Shown: positions 1 through 7,636 of the stretch, piece by piece
Layout of the letters: every line of letters starts with the position of its first letter
How positions within the stretch are numbered: position 1 is the stretch's first letter
Source of the DNA: UBA1672 sp964015995
Lineage (GTDB): Bacteria; Pseudomonadota; Alphaproteobacteria; Micavibrionales; Micavibrionaceae
Direction: 5' to 3'
DNA length: 12,377 nucleotides
Assembly: GCA_964015995.1 (NCBI GenBank)
Contig: CAXHFH010000075.1
Coordinates: forward strand, 1 to 12,377
Position numbers and translations under genes: made by a program
The notes under the pieces: generated by a model
The model's input: only the letters and a program-made list of their open reading frames with translations
What the model was told of the DNA's origin: nothing
The model's database searches: none

Positions 1-26
1 CAGCGTCAGATGTGTATAAGAGACAG
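1..26 (+). other. Nextera transposase adapter (sequencing artefact)
   Basis: Bases 8-26 read AGATGTGTATAAGAGACAG, the 19-bp Tn5 mosaic end used in Nextera libraries. Bases 1-7 (CAGCGTC) are the end of the Read 1 adapter arm that precedes it. This is untrimmed adapter at a contig end, most simply adapter read-through from a short insert. Genomic sequence begins at base 27. Any ORF that uses a start inside this segment is artificial, and the segment should not be read as a transposon end of the organism. Confidence 0.97.
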
Positions 27-1210
27 TCCTTATTCAGCCAGATATAAAGCGCAGCAGGCAGTGCAATGGAATCAGGCGGACAAAAACCGTCATAATCCGC
101 GTCATCAGTGTTGTAGATCAGCACCTTATGTCCTTGAAATTCCTGCACACGCGGCACTTGCCCATTCACGCCGAGCATCGCATCATACCCTTCTTCGGTG
201 AACGGGAAATCAGCGACTAAATCAGGATAATCCGACAATGATGGCTTAGGCGGAACGGCATCAAAAACGCCTGCCAATGCCTGCCCCTGCGGTGTGTTCA
301 AATTGGGGGTAATGTTATACTCGCCGCGGCTGTGTCCTGCCTGCACTGTGAAGAAGTCATTATCAGATAATGTCAAAGGCTGCCCGCCTTGCATGGGCTC
401 GACATTACCACTTTGCCGTACGGAAATCTGAAATGCAGTTTTCCCTTCCGTTTCATCGGACGGCGCATAGCTCCAATTCATATAGAATTCTTCCATCACG
501 TCTATTTGATCGCGGATCATGTCACCCAAATCATTTTTGATGATGCTGTCAACGCGGCGCATCACATCATCGGCGGCGGATTGATATGCGCCCTGCTGCG
601 CTTCGAAGTCATCCAGTTGTGCGCGCGTCTCACCCAGCGCAACAAAACACGCTTTATCATGCGCAGGCACATACCTCTGCGGCGCACCCTCTGGCTTAAC
701 GTAATCATCCGGTACGCCAACGCCTCTGGCTTGAAGACTAAAACACGATATCGGATCACTCCAACCACCGGCGAACAAGGCATTACCAACCCATTGCTCC
801 TCACGCTCATCGTCAATCAAGCGCGCATCTTCAGGCGCAAAGTGATCGCCATCATATCCAACAGGCGCATACATATATAAATCATATTTCTGCGCACCAT
901 TATCCGGCGCATCCTTATATTTGAATTCAGTGGCATAGACTTGGGGGAAATGCGCGTACGCTCTGGGGAAGCCTTGTGGTTCATCATCCTTAACCTGAAC
1001 AACAGGATGGGTTTGTCCCGTATCCTCGATGCGCCTGATGTCCCAATCCGCAACTTTATCGGTTAACTGCACGGCTAACTTTTTCCACCCCGCACTGCGT
1101 GCCTCGGTATAAAAATCCCGATGCAGCGCCCTGATGGCCTTTTCCATTTCCATCACCGCTTGATACGTTTCCCCTTCAGGATCCAGCTTATAGATTTTAT
1201 GTGACTGCAT
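27..1210 (-). CDS. Hypothetical protein, C-terminus cut by contig end
   Basis: From an ATG at 1210 the minus strand stays open for 394 codons to the adapter junction at 27, so the C-terminus is missing. I do not recognise the family. The protein begins MQSHKIYKLDPEGETYQAVM, has no signal peptide or membrane segment, and is rich in Asp and Glu. Its N-terminal 60 residues look helical, and a second helical stretch lies near residues 195-242. Later parts are Pro/Gly/Asp-rich and look like a soluble mixed fold. The start is supported by a GTGGGG purine run about 9 nt upstream and by the position, 14 nt after the hydrolase stop codon. It is therefore probably co-transcribed with the hydrolase. Only a search with the complete gene would suggest a function. 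Confidence 0.8.
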
Positions 1211-1224
1211 TGGCGGTTACCCCA

Positions 1225-1887
1225 CTAATCAACCAGTATTGTCTTTAAAAACGCTTGCCCGCTATCGATGCCTTTTTGATCAATCGAATGCGTTAATCCT
1301 GCGCTTGTATGTCCATCAACCCGAAACCCGTTTTCACCAAGTATCTCTTTGGCTTGTGTCCATGCCTCAACAGGCACAACATCATCGGCCTCACCGTGAA
1401 TAAGATGAATGGGCGGCTTACGCAGATCATCAGCGTTCACTTTAGAATCCCACAACAACGCCCCCGAATACCCAAGCACGCCTGCGATCTGCTTCTGCAG
1501 GCGCGGCGCAACATACAGGCTGGTCATTGTGCCTTGTGAAAATCCAAGAAGCGCCGTCTTTTCCGGTGGTACGCCATAACGCTCCATTTGCGCTTCGATA
1601 TATTCCTCAACAAGAGGAAATACATTTTTAACTTCAGCCAACATCATATGCGGGTCACGGTCTTGTAGCGAAAACCACTGATAAGAATTCGGATAACCGG
1701 GCGGCACCATATCACAGGCAAACGGCGCATCAGGCGATAAAAACATCGTCTTGGGTAATTTTTGCGACAACATCGGCGCAAGCGAAATAAGATCCTGCCC
1801 GTTTGATCCCACACCATGCAACATGATCACCAGTTGCTCAACCTCGGCCAAATCAGGCCCGTATTCATAAAAATTCGAAATGCTCAT
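1225..1887 (-). CDS. Alpha/beta-hydrolase, carboxylesterase/lysophospholipase type
   Basis: This is a cytosolic serine esterase of the phospholipase/carboxylesterase family (Abhydrolase_2, YpfH/EstB-like), about 220 residues as usual for the family. Numbered from the Met chosen here, the oxyanion-hole motif HGVGSNGQDL lies near residues 24-33. The nucleophile elbow is GFSQG with Ser117, the acid is Asp168 in HGEADDVVP, and the general base is His200 in THSI, so the triad is complete. The frame extends upstream to an ATG at 1929, adding MFYRILYVCARYLL. I prefer the ATG at 1887 because family proteins begin close to the YGP segment, although no clear Shine-Dalgarno sequence precedes it. It lies 57 nt from the divergent LpxR-like gene and 14 nt upstream of the unknown partial gene. 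Substrate is not predictable; short-chain esters or lysophospholipids are typical for relatives. Confidence 0.88.
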   Translation of the reverse strand: MSISNFYEYGPDLAEVEQLVIMLHGVGSNGQDLISLAPMLSQKLPKTMFLSPDAPFACDMVPPGYPNSYQWFSLQDRDPHMMLAEVKNVFPLVEEYIEAQMERYGVPPEKTALLGFSQGTMTSLYVAPRLQKQIAGVLGYSGALLWDSKVNADDLRKPPIHLIHGEADDVVPVEAWTQAKEILGENGFRVDGHTSAGLTHSIDQKGIDSGQAFLKTILVD

Positions 1888-1944
1888 AAGCAAATATCTA
1901 GCACAGACGTACAATATGCGATAGAACATATTCGATAAAAATAA

Positions 1945-2997
1945 ATGGAAACCATGATGCGTTTTAAAACCTTATTTCTCGGAAGCCTTCTTTTGGTGGC
2001 CTTGCCACTCACGGCGCAGGCAGACGACAGAAAACAAAAACAACAAGAATTAAAAGGCACAAACGACACCTATATCAGTCTGTCGGTTGAAAATGATAAT
2101 TTAGGCGGCGGCACAGATCGGTTCTACACCAGTGGTATCCGCCTGACATGGTTTGATGCGGACATTAACGTCCCGCCCATGATTGATACAATGGCGGACA
2201 GAATCCCGACCTTTGACCTGAACGAGCGCACATCAACTTTTTATACAATCGGGCACAATATCTACACCCCCGAAGACATCACACTCGCCAACCAACCTCA
2301 GGGTGATCGTCCATGGGCTGCATTTTTATACGGTTCTGTGGGAATGGCGACCCCAACTTTCAGTAACAATGGTGATGTCCACCACCTTGATGAGTTGGAA
2401 TTCACACTCGGTATCGTCGGGCCAGAGGCACTGGGCGAGCAAACACAGAAATTCGTCCATAAATATATTTCCGACTCCCCCAAGCCCGAAGGCTGGGACA
2501 ACCAACTGGAATTTGAGCCTGGCTTCATTGTCTCGTGGCAACGTCGCTTTCCCTATGCTTGGGAAAAAGACTTTGGCTCCGTAAACACACGTATAGAACC
2601 CAACATGTCAGTGTCTCTTGGCACAATCCGCACGAATGTAGGCGTAGGTGCCACTCTGGTCGCGGGTTCGAATAGATCGCTAGACACACCACCGCGTGTG
2701 CGCCCCGCCGTTCCCGGCACCGGAATATTCCTAACCGATGACAATACATTCAACTGGCAGGTTTTTGCAGGTATTGACGGGCGATTGGTCGGGCGTGATA
2801 TCTTCCTTGATGGTAATACATTTTCAAGCAGCAATGAGGTTGATAAAAACTATCTTGTTGGCGATCTGAGTACTGGCGTATCTCTGTTTTATGATGATTA
2901 CCGTCTGTCTTATACGCTTAATATGCGTACCAAGGAATTTAAAAACCAAAGGAATGAGAGTGTTTTCGGCTCCCTCACCCTGACCAAGAGATTTTAA
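1945..2997 (+). CDS. LpxR-family outer-membrane lipid A deacylase
   Basis: LpxR is an outer-membrane beta-barrel hydrolase that removes the 3'-acyloxyacyl group of lipid A. This 350-residue protein has a Sec signal peptide (residues 5-26, probable cleavage after AQA), then the family signature at about 47-69: VEND, a TDRFYTSG motif and an Arg-Leu-Thr-Trp strand. Asn50, Asp51, Ser63 and His172 fit the positions of the residues known to be needed in Salmonella LpxR (Asn9, Asp10, Ser34, His122 of the mature protein). His172 precedes the conserved PEGWDNQL segment. The C-terminus ends in Phe, as expected for BAM-assembled barrels. The start is uncertain: ATGs at 1945, 1954 and 1957 are all in frame, and the GGAA before 1954 makes that codon plausible; the signal peptide is intact in each case. 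A role in remodelling lipid A is inferred from family membership. Confidence 0.88.
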   Translation: METMMRFKTLFLGSLLLVALPLTAQADDRKQKQQELKGTNDTYISLSVENDNLGGGTDRFYTSGIRLTWFDADINVPPMIDTMADRIPTFDLNERTSTFYTIGHNIYTPEDITLANQPQGDRPWAAFLYGSVGMATPTFSNNGDVHHLDELEFTLGIVGPEALGEQTQKFVHKYISDSPKPEGWDNQLEFEPGFIVSWQRRFPYAWEKDFGSVNTRIEPNMSVSLGTIRTNVGVGATLVAGSNRSLDTPPRVRPAVPGTGIFLTDDNTFNWQVFAGIDGRLVGRDIFLDGNTFSSSNEVDKNYLVGDLSTGVSLFYDDYRLSYTLNMRTKEFKNQRNESVFGSLTLTKRF

Positions 2998-3020
2998 GCC
3001 CATACGCTTTAAGCCTATAC
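2993..3020 (+). repeat. Short tandem direct repeat after the LpxR-like gene
   Basis: TTTAAGCCCATAC (2993-3005) recurs as TTTAAGCCTATAC (3008-3020), a 15-nt period with 12 of 13 bases matching. The first copy includes the stop codon of the LpxR-like gene. It has no dyad symmetry and no T-run, so it is not a terminator. It is probably a small local duplication of the gene end, though an operator for the regulator gene starting at 3071 cannot be excluded. Confidence 0.5.
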
Positions 3021-3070
3021 ATCGGCATCAAAATTGATACAATGTCGCCCTAAGTTATGGGAGAATCACA

Positions 3071-3385
3071 ATGAAATACGATCTATTACACATTCAGGGA
3101 AAACCCTATGTACTGGTGCCTTTGCATGATTATCGCGACCTAACAAATTCAGGTGCGGATACCGAACTCCCTTCCGAAATATTAGATCAACTTTCCGCGC
3201 GCCAAGATCATCCCATCAAGATTATCCGCAAATATCGTCAAATGACGCAAGCCGCCCTCGCCGAAGGCTCAGGCATTTCACGCCCCTACCTCACCGAGAT
3301 TGAAACCGGTAAGAAAGACGGGTCACTGCGCGCGATGAAAGCCATCGCAGGTGCACTTGATGTGACCGTAGGCGACCTTACATAA
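3071..3385 (+). CDS. Xre-family HTH regulator, antitoxin-like
   Basis: This is a 104-residue DNA-binding protein. The C-terminal half (about 48-104) is a Cro/C1-type helix-turn-helix: IIRKYRQMTQAALAEGSGIS is helices 1-2 entering the recognition helix, followed by RPYLTEIETGKK and the GALDVTVGDL ending typical of HTH_3 domains. The N-terminal segment, with GKPYVLVPLHDYRDL at about 10-24, resembles the dimerising beta-strand head seen in Phd-like and HTH-type antitoxins. A good Shine-Dalgarno sequence (GGGAGA, 3059-3064) lies 6 nt before the ATG. The GNAT gene follows 24 nt later on the same strand. It is probably autoregulatory, as small Xre proteins heading a two-gene unit usually are; no operator was identified with confidence. 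Confidence 0.87.
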   Translation: MKYDLLHIQGKPYVLVPLHDYRDLTNSGADTELPSEILDQLSARQDHPIKIIRKYRQMTQAALAEGSGISRPYLTEIETGKKDGSLRAMKAIAGALDVTVGDLT

Positions 3386-3409
3386 CACAACAGAACTGAG
3401 TTAACAGCG

Positions 3410-3850
3410 ATGGACATCAGAGAAGCCTCCATGGAGGATATCGAACAGATACAGGAATTATCAGCACACTGGAATGGTGACGGACAACCGGTGGATTCCT
3501 ATATCCTTGAAAAATATCTGGATTCAGAAATTGTAATTTGCGCGGATGATGGTGAGAATATTTTCGGTGTTACAATGTTGGAACAAAACGCCGATGGTTC
3601 CATGCATATCGCACGATTTTTTGTCCACCCTGACTATCGCGATGATGGTATCGGCTCTGACATGATGGATGTCGTCACAGAATATCTGGATGATAATTGC
3701 ACCACCGCCTTCGCCAGTGTCGCTCTGACGAACCCCGCCATGAACCTTTATGAACGCTATGGCTTTGCTGAAACCAACGCCTATAAAGCTCCATACGAAG
3801 ATCAAATCGCCATGGAACGCGAACCCGCAGGCGATGATTTAGCGCTTTAA
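3410..3850 (+). CDS. GNAT-family N-acetyltransferase
   Basis: This 146-residue protein is an acetyl-CoA-dependent GNAT acetyltransferase of normal single-domain size. It opens with the typical MDIREASMEDIEQIQEL strand-helix start. Motif A is at 72-86 (VHPDYRDDGIGSDMM), in which R77-D-D-G80-I-G82 is the acetyl-CoA pyrophosphate-binding R/QxxGxG loop. Motif B, NPAMNLYERYGF at 108-119, is the standard late GNAT segment. The tail is acidic. The acceptor substrate is unknown; RimI-like protein targets, small molecules or aminoacyl-tRNA are all possible. It follows the Xre gene by 24 nt and is probably co-transcribed with it. Its last 12 nt overlap the 3' end of the convergent yjgR. Confidence 0.88.
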   Translation: MDIREASMEDIEQIQELSAHWNGDGQPVDSYILEKYLDSEIVICADDGENIFGVTMLEQNADGSMHIARFFVHPDYRDDGIGSDMMDVVTEYLDDNCTTAFASVALTNPAMNLYERYGFAETNAYKAPYEDQIAMEREPAGDDLAL

Positions 3851-5317
3851 AGCACCCATAATACCGCGCATAATTTCACGCGTAATCGTGCGGCCTGCCG
3901 ACGAACTCATAGAACGCACCAACGATTTTATCGCGGCCTCGCTTACGCTTTGACGGTTTGATGACTTTTTCTTCTTAGGTTTCGCCTCAGCCTTCTCTGC
4001 TTGCTTTGCAGCCTTCTCGGCACGCTCCTGCAGGATTTCATAGGCCGATTCATTATCAACCGTCTCATCATACTTATCCGACAGATCGCTATCCATCATC
4101 ACACTTTTGCGTACACCGCGTGACACAGGGCCAAGCTTAGATGAAGGCGGGCGCACCATTGTCCGCTGCACGATAGAAGGTTGGCCTTTTTTCTCAAGCG
4201 TTGACACCAGAGCTTCCCCTACGCCCATTGCTGTGATCACATCCTCTACATCAAAGGCCGGATTAGGGCGGTACGTTTGCGATGCCATGCGGATGGCTTT
4301 TTGCTGTTTCGGGGTAAAAGCGCGCAATGCGTGCTGAATACGGTTACCAAGCTGCCCCAGAACAGAATCCGGCACATCATCAGGACTTTGGGTAACAAAA
4401 AACACACCAACGCCTTTGGAACGGATCAAACGCACGACCTGCTCCACCTTTTCAAGCAAAGGTTTCGGCGCGTCATTAAACAATAAATGCGCTTCATCAA
4501 AGAAGAACACAAGCTTGGGGCGATCCGCATCCCCCGCCTCTGGCAACTCTTCAAACAATTCAGAGAGCATCCAGAGCAAGAATGTGCCGTATAAACGCGG
4601 CGAATTCATCAATTTATCCGCCGCTAAAATATTCACCATGCCGCGCCCGTCTTTATCGGTGCGGATGAAATCCTTTAAATCTAGTGCAGGCTCACCGAAA
4701 AACTGATCGCCCCCCTGATCCTCAAGCCGCAGCAACCCACGCTGTATCGCGCCGATTGATTGCGGGGATACATTTCCATACTCGGCGGATATCTCTTTTC
4801 GTTGCTCGTTGACAGCATTAAGAAGCGCGCGCAAGTCTTTCAGATCTAACAGTAAAAGACCTTGCTCATCAGCCACACGAAACGCGATATTAAGCACACC
4901 CTCTTGCGTATCGTTAAGCTCTAACATTCGCGCGAGCAAAAGCGGCCCAATCTCGGATATCGTTGTGCGTACAGGGTGACCTTGTTTGCCGAACAAGTCC
5001 CAGAAGACAACCGGAAATTCTTGTCCTTCATATTCATCAAGCAAGCCAATCAACTTGGCGCGTTTCACCAGAAAATCTTCCATTTCGGATTCACGGCACA
5101 TACCCGATAAGTCGCCCTTAATATCAGAGAGAAAAACAGGGACACCTGCATTTGAAAACCCTTCTGCAAGGTTTTGTAATGTAACGGTTTTTCCTGTTCC
5201 AGTTGCCCCAGCGACCAACCCATGGCGATTACCCCATTTCAGCGGAAGATATTGATCTTCGCCCTCGCCGTTATCGCTTCTGCCGATATAAATCGCATCA
5301 TCTTTCAGACAACCCAT
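3839..5317 (-). CDS. yjgR: HerA-like P-loop ATPase, YjgR/DUF853 family
   Basis: This 492-residue protein matches the length and layout of E. coli YjgR, a HerA/FtsK-superfamily ATPase whose physiological role is unsettled. Walker A is GATGTGKT at 37-44. The following SDIKGDLSG at 64-72 is characteristic of the family. Walker B is LVFFFDE at 269-275, and a sensor strand FFVTQSPDDVP lies at about 306-316. GNRIQHALRAFTP near 324-336 supplies the likely arginine finger. Residues 425-452 form a charged helix ending in a Lys-rich run, and the extreme C-terminus (RTITREIMRGIMGALKR) is the usual YjgR ending. The ATG at 5317 has a strong AGAGG ribosome site and lies 12 nt after the metC-like stop, so it is the last gene of the grxC operon. 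Its 3' end overlaps the convergent GNAT gene by 12 nt. Confidence 0.92.
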   Translation of the reverse strand: MGCLKDDAIYIGRSDNGEGEDQYLPLKWGNRHGLVAGATGTGKTVTLQNLAEGFSNAGVPVFLSDIKGDLSGMCRESEMEDFLVKRAKLIGLLDEYEGQEFPVVFWDLFGKQGHPVRTTISEIGPLLLARMLELNDTQEGVLNIAFRVADEQGLLLLDLKDLRALLNAVNEQRKEISAEYGNVSPQSIGAIQRGLLRLEDQGGDQFFGEPALDLKDFIRTDKDGRGMVNILAADKLMNSPRLYGTFLLWMLSELFEELPEAGDADRPKLVFFFDEAHLLFNDAPKPLLEKVEQVVRLIRSKGVGVFFVTQSPDDVPDSVLGQLGNRIQHALRAFTPKQQKAIRMASQTYRPNPAFDVEDVITAMGVGEALVSTLEKKGQPSIVQRTMVRPPSSKLGPVSRGVRKSVMMDSDLSDKYDETVDNESAYEILQERAEKAAKQAEKAEAKPKKKKSSNRQSVSEAAIKSLVRSMSSSAGRTITREIMRGIMGALKR

Positions 5318-5329
5318 AAATGCCTCTTA

Positions 5330-6493
5330 TTACTCTTTGTTTAAATGTTTGATGCCCTGCTCCAGATCTGCAATCAGATCGTCAGGATGCTCATTACCGA
5401 TTTGAAAGCGCAAGAAAACACCATCATGCCCCCACTCAGAACGATATAAATCCATATTTTGCGGCTGTATCAGGCTTTCATAACCGCCCCAACTGCTCCC
5501 CACGGGAAACAGGTCAAGCGAGTCGATAAACTGCGCCACACTGTCGAATGTGTATTCGGGTTTGAATAAGGCACTAAACAATCCGTTCGCCCCTGAAAAA
5601 TCGCGCGCCCAATTATCATGCCCCGCATTATTGCCTAAAACAGGACAATAAATTTCCTGCACTTCCGCGCGCCCATCAAACCAATTCAGTACGGGGCGCA
5701 TATTCTTACCCGCATGCTCAAGGCGCATCTGAAGCGTCCGAAGACCACGCAAGGCAAGGTACATATCCTCTGCCCCAGCGCACACACCCAAATTAATGGC
5801 GCACGCCTTCATGGTTTTGTAATGATCTTCGCTAGCCGCCACCGCGATACCCAAATTCACATCAGAATGCCCACCCAGATATTTCGCCGCGGACTGCACA
5901 GATATATCAACACCATGATCAAGCGGTCGGAACAAAACACCCGCAGAGTATGTGTTGTCCATGATGGTCAATACGCCACTTTCTTGTGCAACCTTAACAA
6001 TCGCGGGCACATCTTGAACCTCGAAGGTGGCTGACCCTGGGGATTCCAGATAAACGAGGGCCGTGTTATCACGGATCAAATCAACAATACCTGCACCAAT
6101 CATCGGGTCATAATATTCAACGTCTATACCAAAGGAATGAAGTTGTTTATTCGCGAAAAACCGTGTCGGTGGATAACAGCTATCGACGATGAGCACATGA
6201 TCGCCTGCCTTCAAAAATGACAGCATCGCCGTTGTAATTGCCGCGAGACCGCTTGATGTTGAAATGGCATGAAAGCCGCCCTCAAGCTCTGCCACAGCCT
6301 CTTCGAAATTCTGACTAAGCGGGTTATTCACGCGCCCATATCTATATTTTGTGTTCGGATCAAGATAAGCCGCAAGGTCTTTATATAAAATCGTAGAGGT
6401 GCGGCAAATTGGCGGATTAACAACACCAAAATAATCTTCCGGCTTGCGCCCCGCATGCATCAAACGCGTTTCTTTTTTATACTTATCACTCAT
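5330..6493 (-). CDS. metC: Cystathionine beta-lyase (Cys/Met PLP enzyme)
   Basis: This is a PLP-dependent Cys/Met-metabolism enzyme, 387 residues from the chosen start. The PLP lysine is Lys204 in SAAKYLGGHSD, preceded by Asp179 (IMDNTYSAG), which contacts the pyridine nitrogen. YRYGRVNNP at 50-58 is the phosphate-contacting loop from the neighbouring subunit, and Tyr107 lies in DSCYPPTR. The opening ETRLMHAGRKPEDYFGVVNPP matches bacterial and alphaproteobacterial MetC, which cleaves cystathionine to homocysteine, pyruvate and ammonia in methionine synthesis. Other family members (methionine gamma-lyase, cystathionine gamma-lyase) share most motifs, so the exact reaction is inferred. The frame extends to 6520, but the ATG at 6493 has a GAGG site and overlaps the nit stop by 8 nt, implying translational coupling. 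Confidence 0.88.
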   Translation of the reverse strand: MSDKYKKETRLMHAGRKPEDYFGVVNPPICRTSTILYKDLAAYLDPNTKYRYGRVNNPLSQNFEEAVAELEGGFHAISTSSGLAAITTAMLSFLKAGDHVLIVDSCYPPTRFFANKQLHSFGIDVEYYDPMIGAGIVDLIRDNTALVYLESPGSATFEVQDVPAIVKVAQESGVLTIMDNTYSAGVLFRPLDHGVDISVQSAAKYLGGHSDVNLGIAVAASEDHYKTMKACAINLGVCAGAEDMYLALRGLRTLQMRLEHAGKNMRPVLNWFDGRAEVQEIYCPVLGNNAGHDNWARDFSGANGLFSALFKPEYTFDSVAQFIDSLDLFPVGSSWGGYESLIQPQNMDLYRSEWGHDGVFLRFQIGNEHPDDLIADLEQGIKHLNKE

Positions 6494-7322
6494 GGGGCAT
6501 AACCTCGTAATCACGATCATGCGTCAGTGCGGGTATCGCACCACGCGCCGTATTAACCTCGGCAACATTGATATCGGCGTAAATAACACCTTCACCATCT
6601 TCTTTTTGCGCCAGAATACGTCCCCATGGATCAATAATAAGCGAATGCCCATACGTCCTGCGTCCGCCGTCATGTTCTCCCACCTGCGCGGGCGCCAAAA
6701 CATAACTGCCTGTTTCTATGGCACGGGCACGAAGAAGAACCTCCCAGTGCGCCTTACCTGTCGGCACAGTGAAGGCCGCAGGAATACTTAAGATATTCGC
6801 CCCCGCCTTTGCCAAGTCACGAAACAGATATGAAAAACGTAAATCGTAACAAATACTCATCCCGACTGAGAAATCATCATTAACCTTCGCAACAACGGCC
6901 TGCGTCCCCGGCTTAATGACGTTACTTTCGGTGTGATCCTCTCCCGTGGGCAAGCACACATCAAACAAATGAATTTTATCATAGGTGTTTTGTATCGTGC
7001 CATCAGGCGCGAACAGAAAACTGCGGTTCAGCAATTTATCACCATCCGTTTTCATTGCCATTGAGCCGATCAACAAAGTTACACCTAATGACTTCGCCAG
7101 ATCCGCAAAAAACGGCACAGCGGGGTGATCATCCTGCGTTAGCGCTTCGGCGATCTTCTTTTCATGCTGCGACAGCATACGGCTCGTGTTTTCAGGCGTC
7201 AGAATGAACTGCGCGCCATTTTTGGCGGCCTCTTCAATCAAAGCACCTGTCTTTTTCATATTTTCATGAATATCAGGGCCGCTTGTGATTTGAATACACG
7301 CGACCTTTAAAGAAGAACCCAT
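6486..7322 (-). CDS. Nitrilase-superfamily amidase, Nit1-like
   Basis: This is a carbon-nitrogen hydrolase of 278 residues, normal length for the Nit branch. The Glu-Lys-Cys catalytic triad is visible: Glu44 in LTPENTS, Lys116 in YDKIHLF and Cys158 in MSICYDLRF. The HLFDV and CYDLRF signatures and the TGKAHWEVLLRARAIE segment point to the Nit1/Nit2 branch. Nit1 removes the amide from deaminated glutathione, a by-product of transaminases acting on glutathione; Nit2 is the omega-amidase acting on alpha-ketoglutaramate. Being the second gene behind glutaredoxin favours the deaminated-glutathione role, but this is inference. The ATG at 7322 is preceded by an AAGG that overlaps the grxC stop region, with 12 nt between the genes. 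Its 3' end overlaps metC. Confidence 0.9.
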   Translation of the reverse strand: MGSSLKVACIQITSGPDIHENMKKTGALIEEAAKNGAQFILTPENTSRMLSQHEKKIAEALTQDDHPAVPFFADLAKSLGVTLLIGSMAMKTDGDKLLNRSFLFAPDGTIQNTYDKIHLFDVCLPTGEDHTESNVIKPGTQAVVAKVNDDFSVGMSICYDLRFSYLFRDLAKAGANILSIPAAFTVPTGKAHWEVLLRARAIETGSYVLAPAQVGEHDGGRRTYGHSLIIDPWGRILAQKEDGEGVIYADINVAEVNTARGAIPALTHDRDYEVMPHE

Positions 7323-7334
7323 AGCTTAAGAACC

Positions 7335-7592
7335 TTATCCCGCCAGAATGACGTCCAGCTTGCCTTCTGCATCTAACGCATAAAGGTCGTCACTACCGCC
7401 GTAATGAACATCATTAATGAAAATCTGAGGCACTGAGCGTGCACCGCCTGTGCGTTCCATCATTTTATCACGCGCTTCACTGTCGTTGGATATATTATAT
7501 TCCACATATTCCACGCTTTTGGAATCCAACAACTGCTTTGCACGCACACAATATGGGCATGTATTCGATGAATAAATTTCTACATTTGGCAT
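7335..7592 (-). CDS. grxC: Glutaredoxin 3
   Basis: This is a dithiol glutaredoxin of 85 residues, the usual GrxC length. It reduces disulfides and mixed glutathione disulfides in the cytosol using glutathione. The active site is C12-P-Y-C15 in NTCPYCVRAKQLL. The cis-proline loop is RSVPQIFIND, and GGSDDLYALD near 66-75 is the glutathione-binding segment. It is the first gene of the minus-strand operon grxC-nit-metC-yjgR. The 64-nt gap to the divergent monooxygenase must hold its promoter. An AAAAGG element sits about 13 nt before the ATG, a rather long spacing for a ribosome site. Confidence 0.96.
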   Translation of the reverse strand: MPNVEIYSSNTCPYCVRAKQLLDSKSVEYVEYNISNDSEARDKMMERTGGARSVPQIFINDVHYGGSDDLYALDAEGKLDVILAG

Positions 7593-7607
7593 TTTGTTTC
7601 TAAGTCC

Positions 7608-7636
7608 TTTTCAGTATGACACAAACAAACTATAGT
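7608..7636 (+). promoter_or_regulatory. Candidate sigma-70-type promoter for the UbiH-like gene
   Basis: TTTTCA (7608-7613), a 17-nt spacer and TATAGT (7631-7636) lie just upstream of the monooxygenase start at 7657. The -10 matches consensus at five of six positions and the -35 at four of six. The implied leader is only about 13 nt long. The call rests on motif matching and on the need for a promoter in this 64-nt divergent gap. Confidence 0.3.

Noticed and set aside
8..26. Possible Tn5/IS50 end
   Set aside because: The match is the engineered mosaic end preceded by adapter-arm bases, so it is a library artefact, not a native element.
10..201. Plus-strand ORF of 63 codons at the left end
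   Set aside because: Its start codon is inside the Nextera adapter, and it runs opposite to a 394-codon open minus-strand gene.
389..1053. Overlapping ORFs on both strands (389-880 plus, 562-816 and 817-1053 minus)
   Set aside because: All lie in other frames of the partial minus-strand gene 27-1210. Their compositions are Arg/His/Met-rich as in shadow frames, and none has a ribosome site or recognisable motif.
2998..3070. Terminator or riboswitch in the gap before the Xre gene
   Set aside because: The gap holds only a short direct repeat. I see no stem followed by a T-run and no conserved aptamer pattern.
4435..5317. HerA-NurA or similar defence ATPase system
   Set aside because: The ATPase has the YjgR/DUF853 signatures and sits in a housekeeping operon with metC. 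No nuclease partner is in the window.
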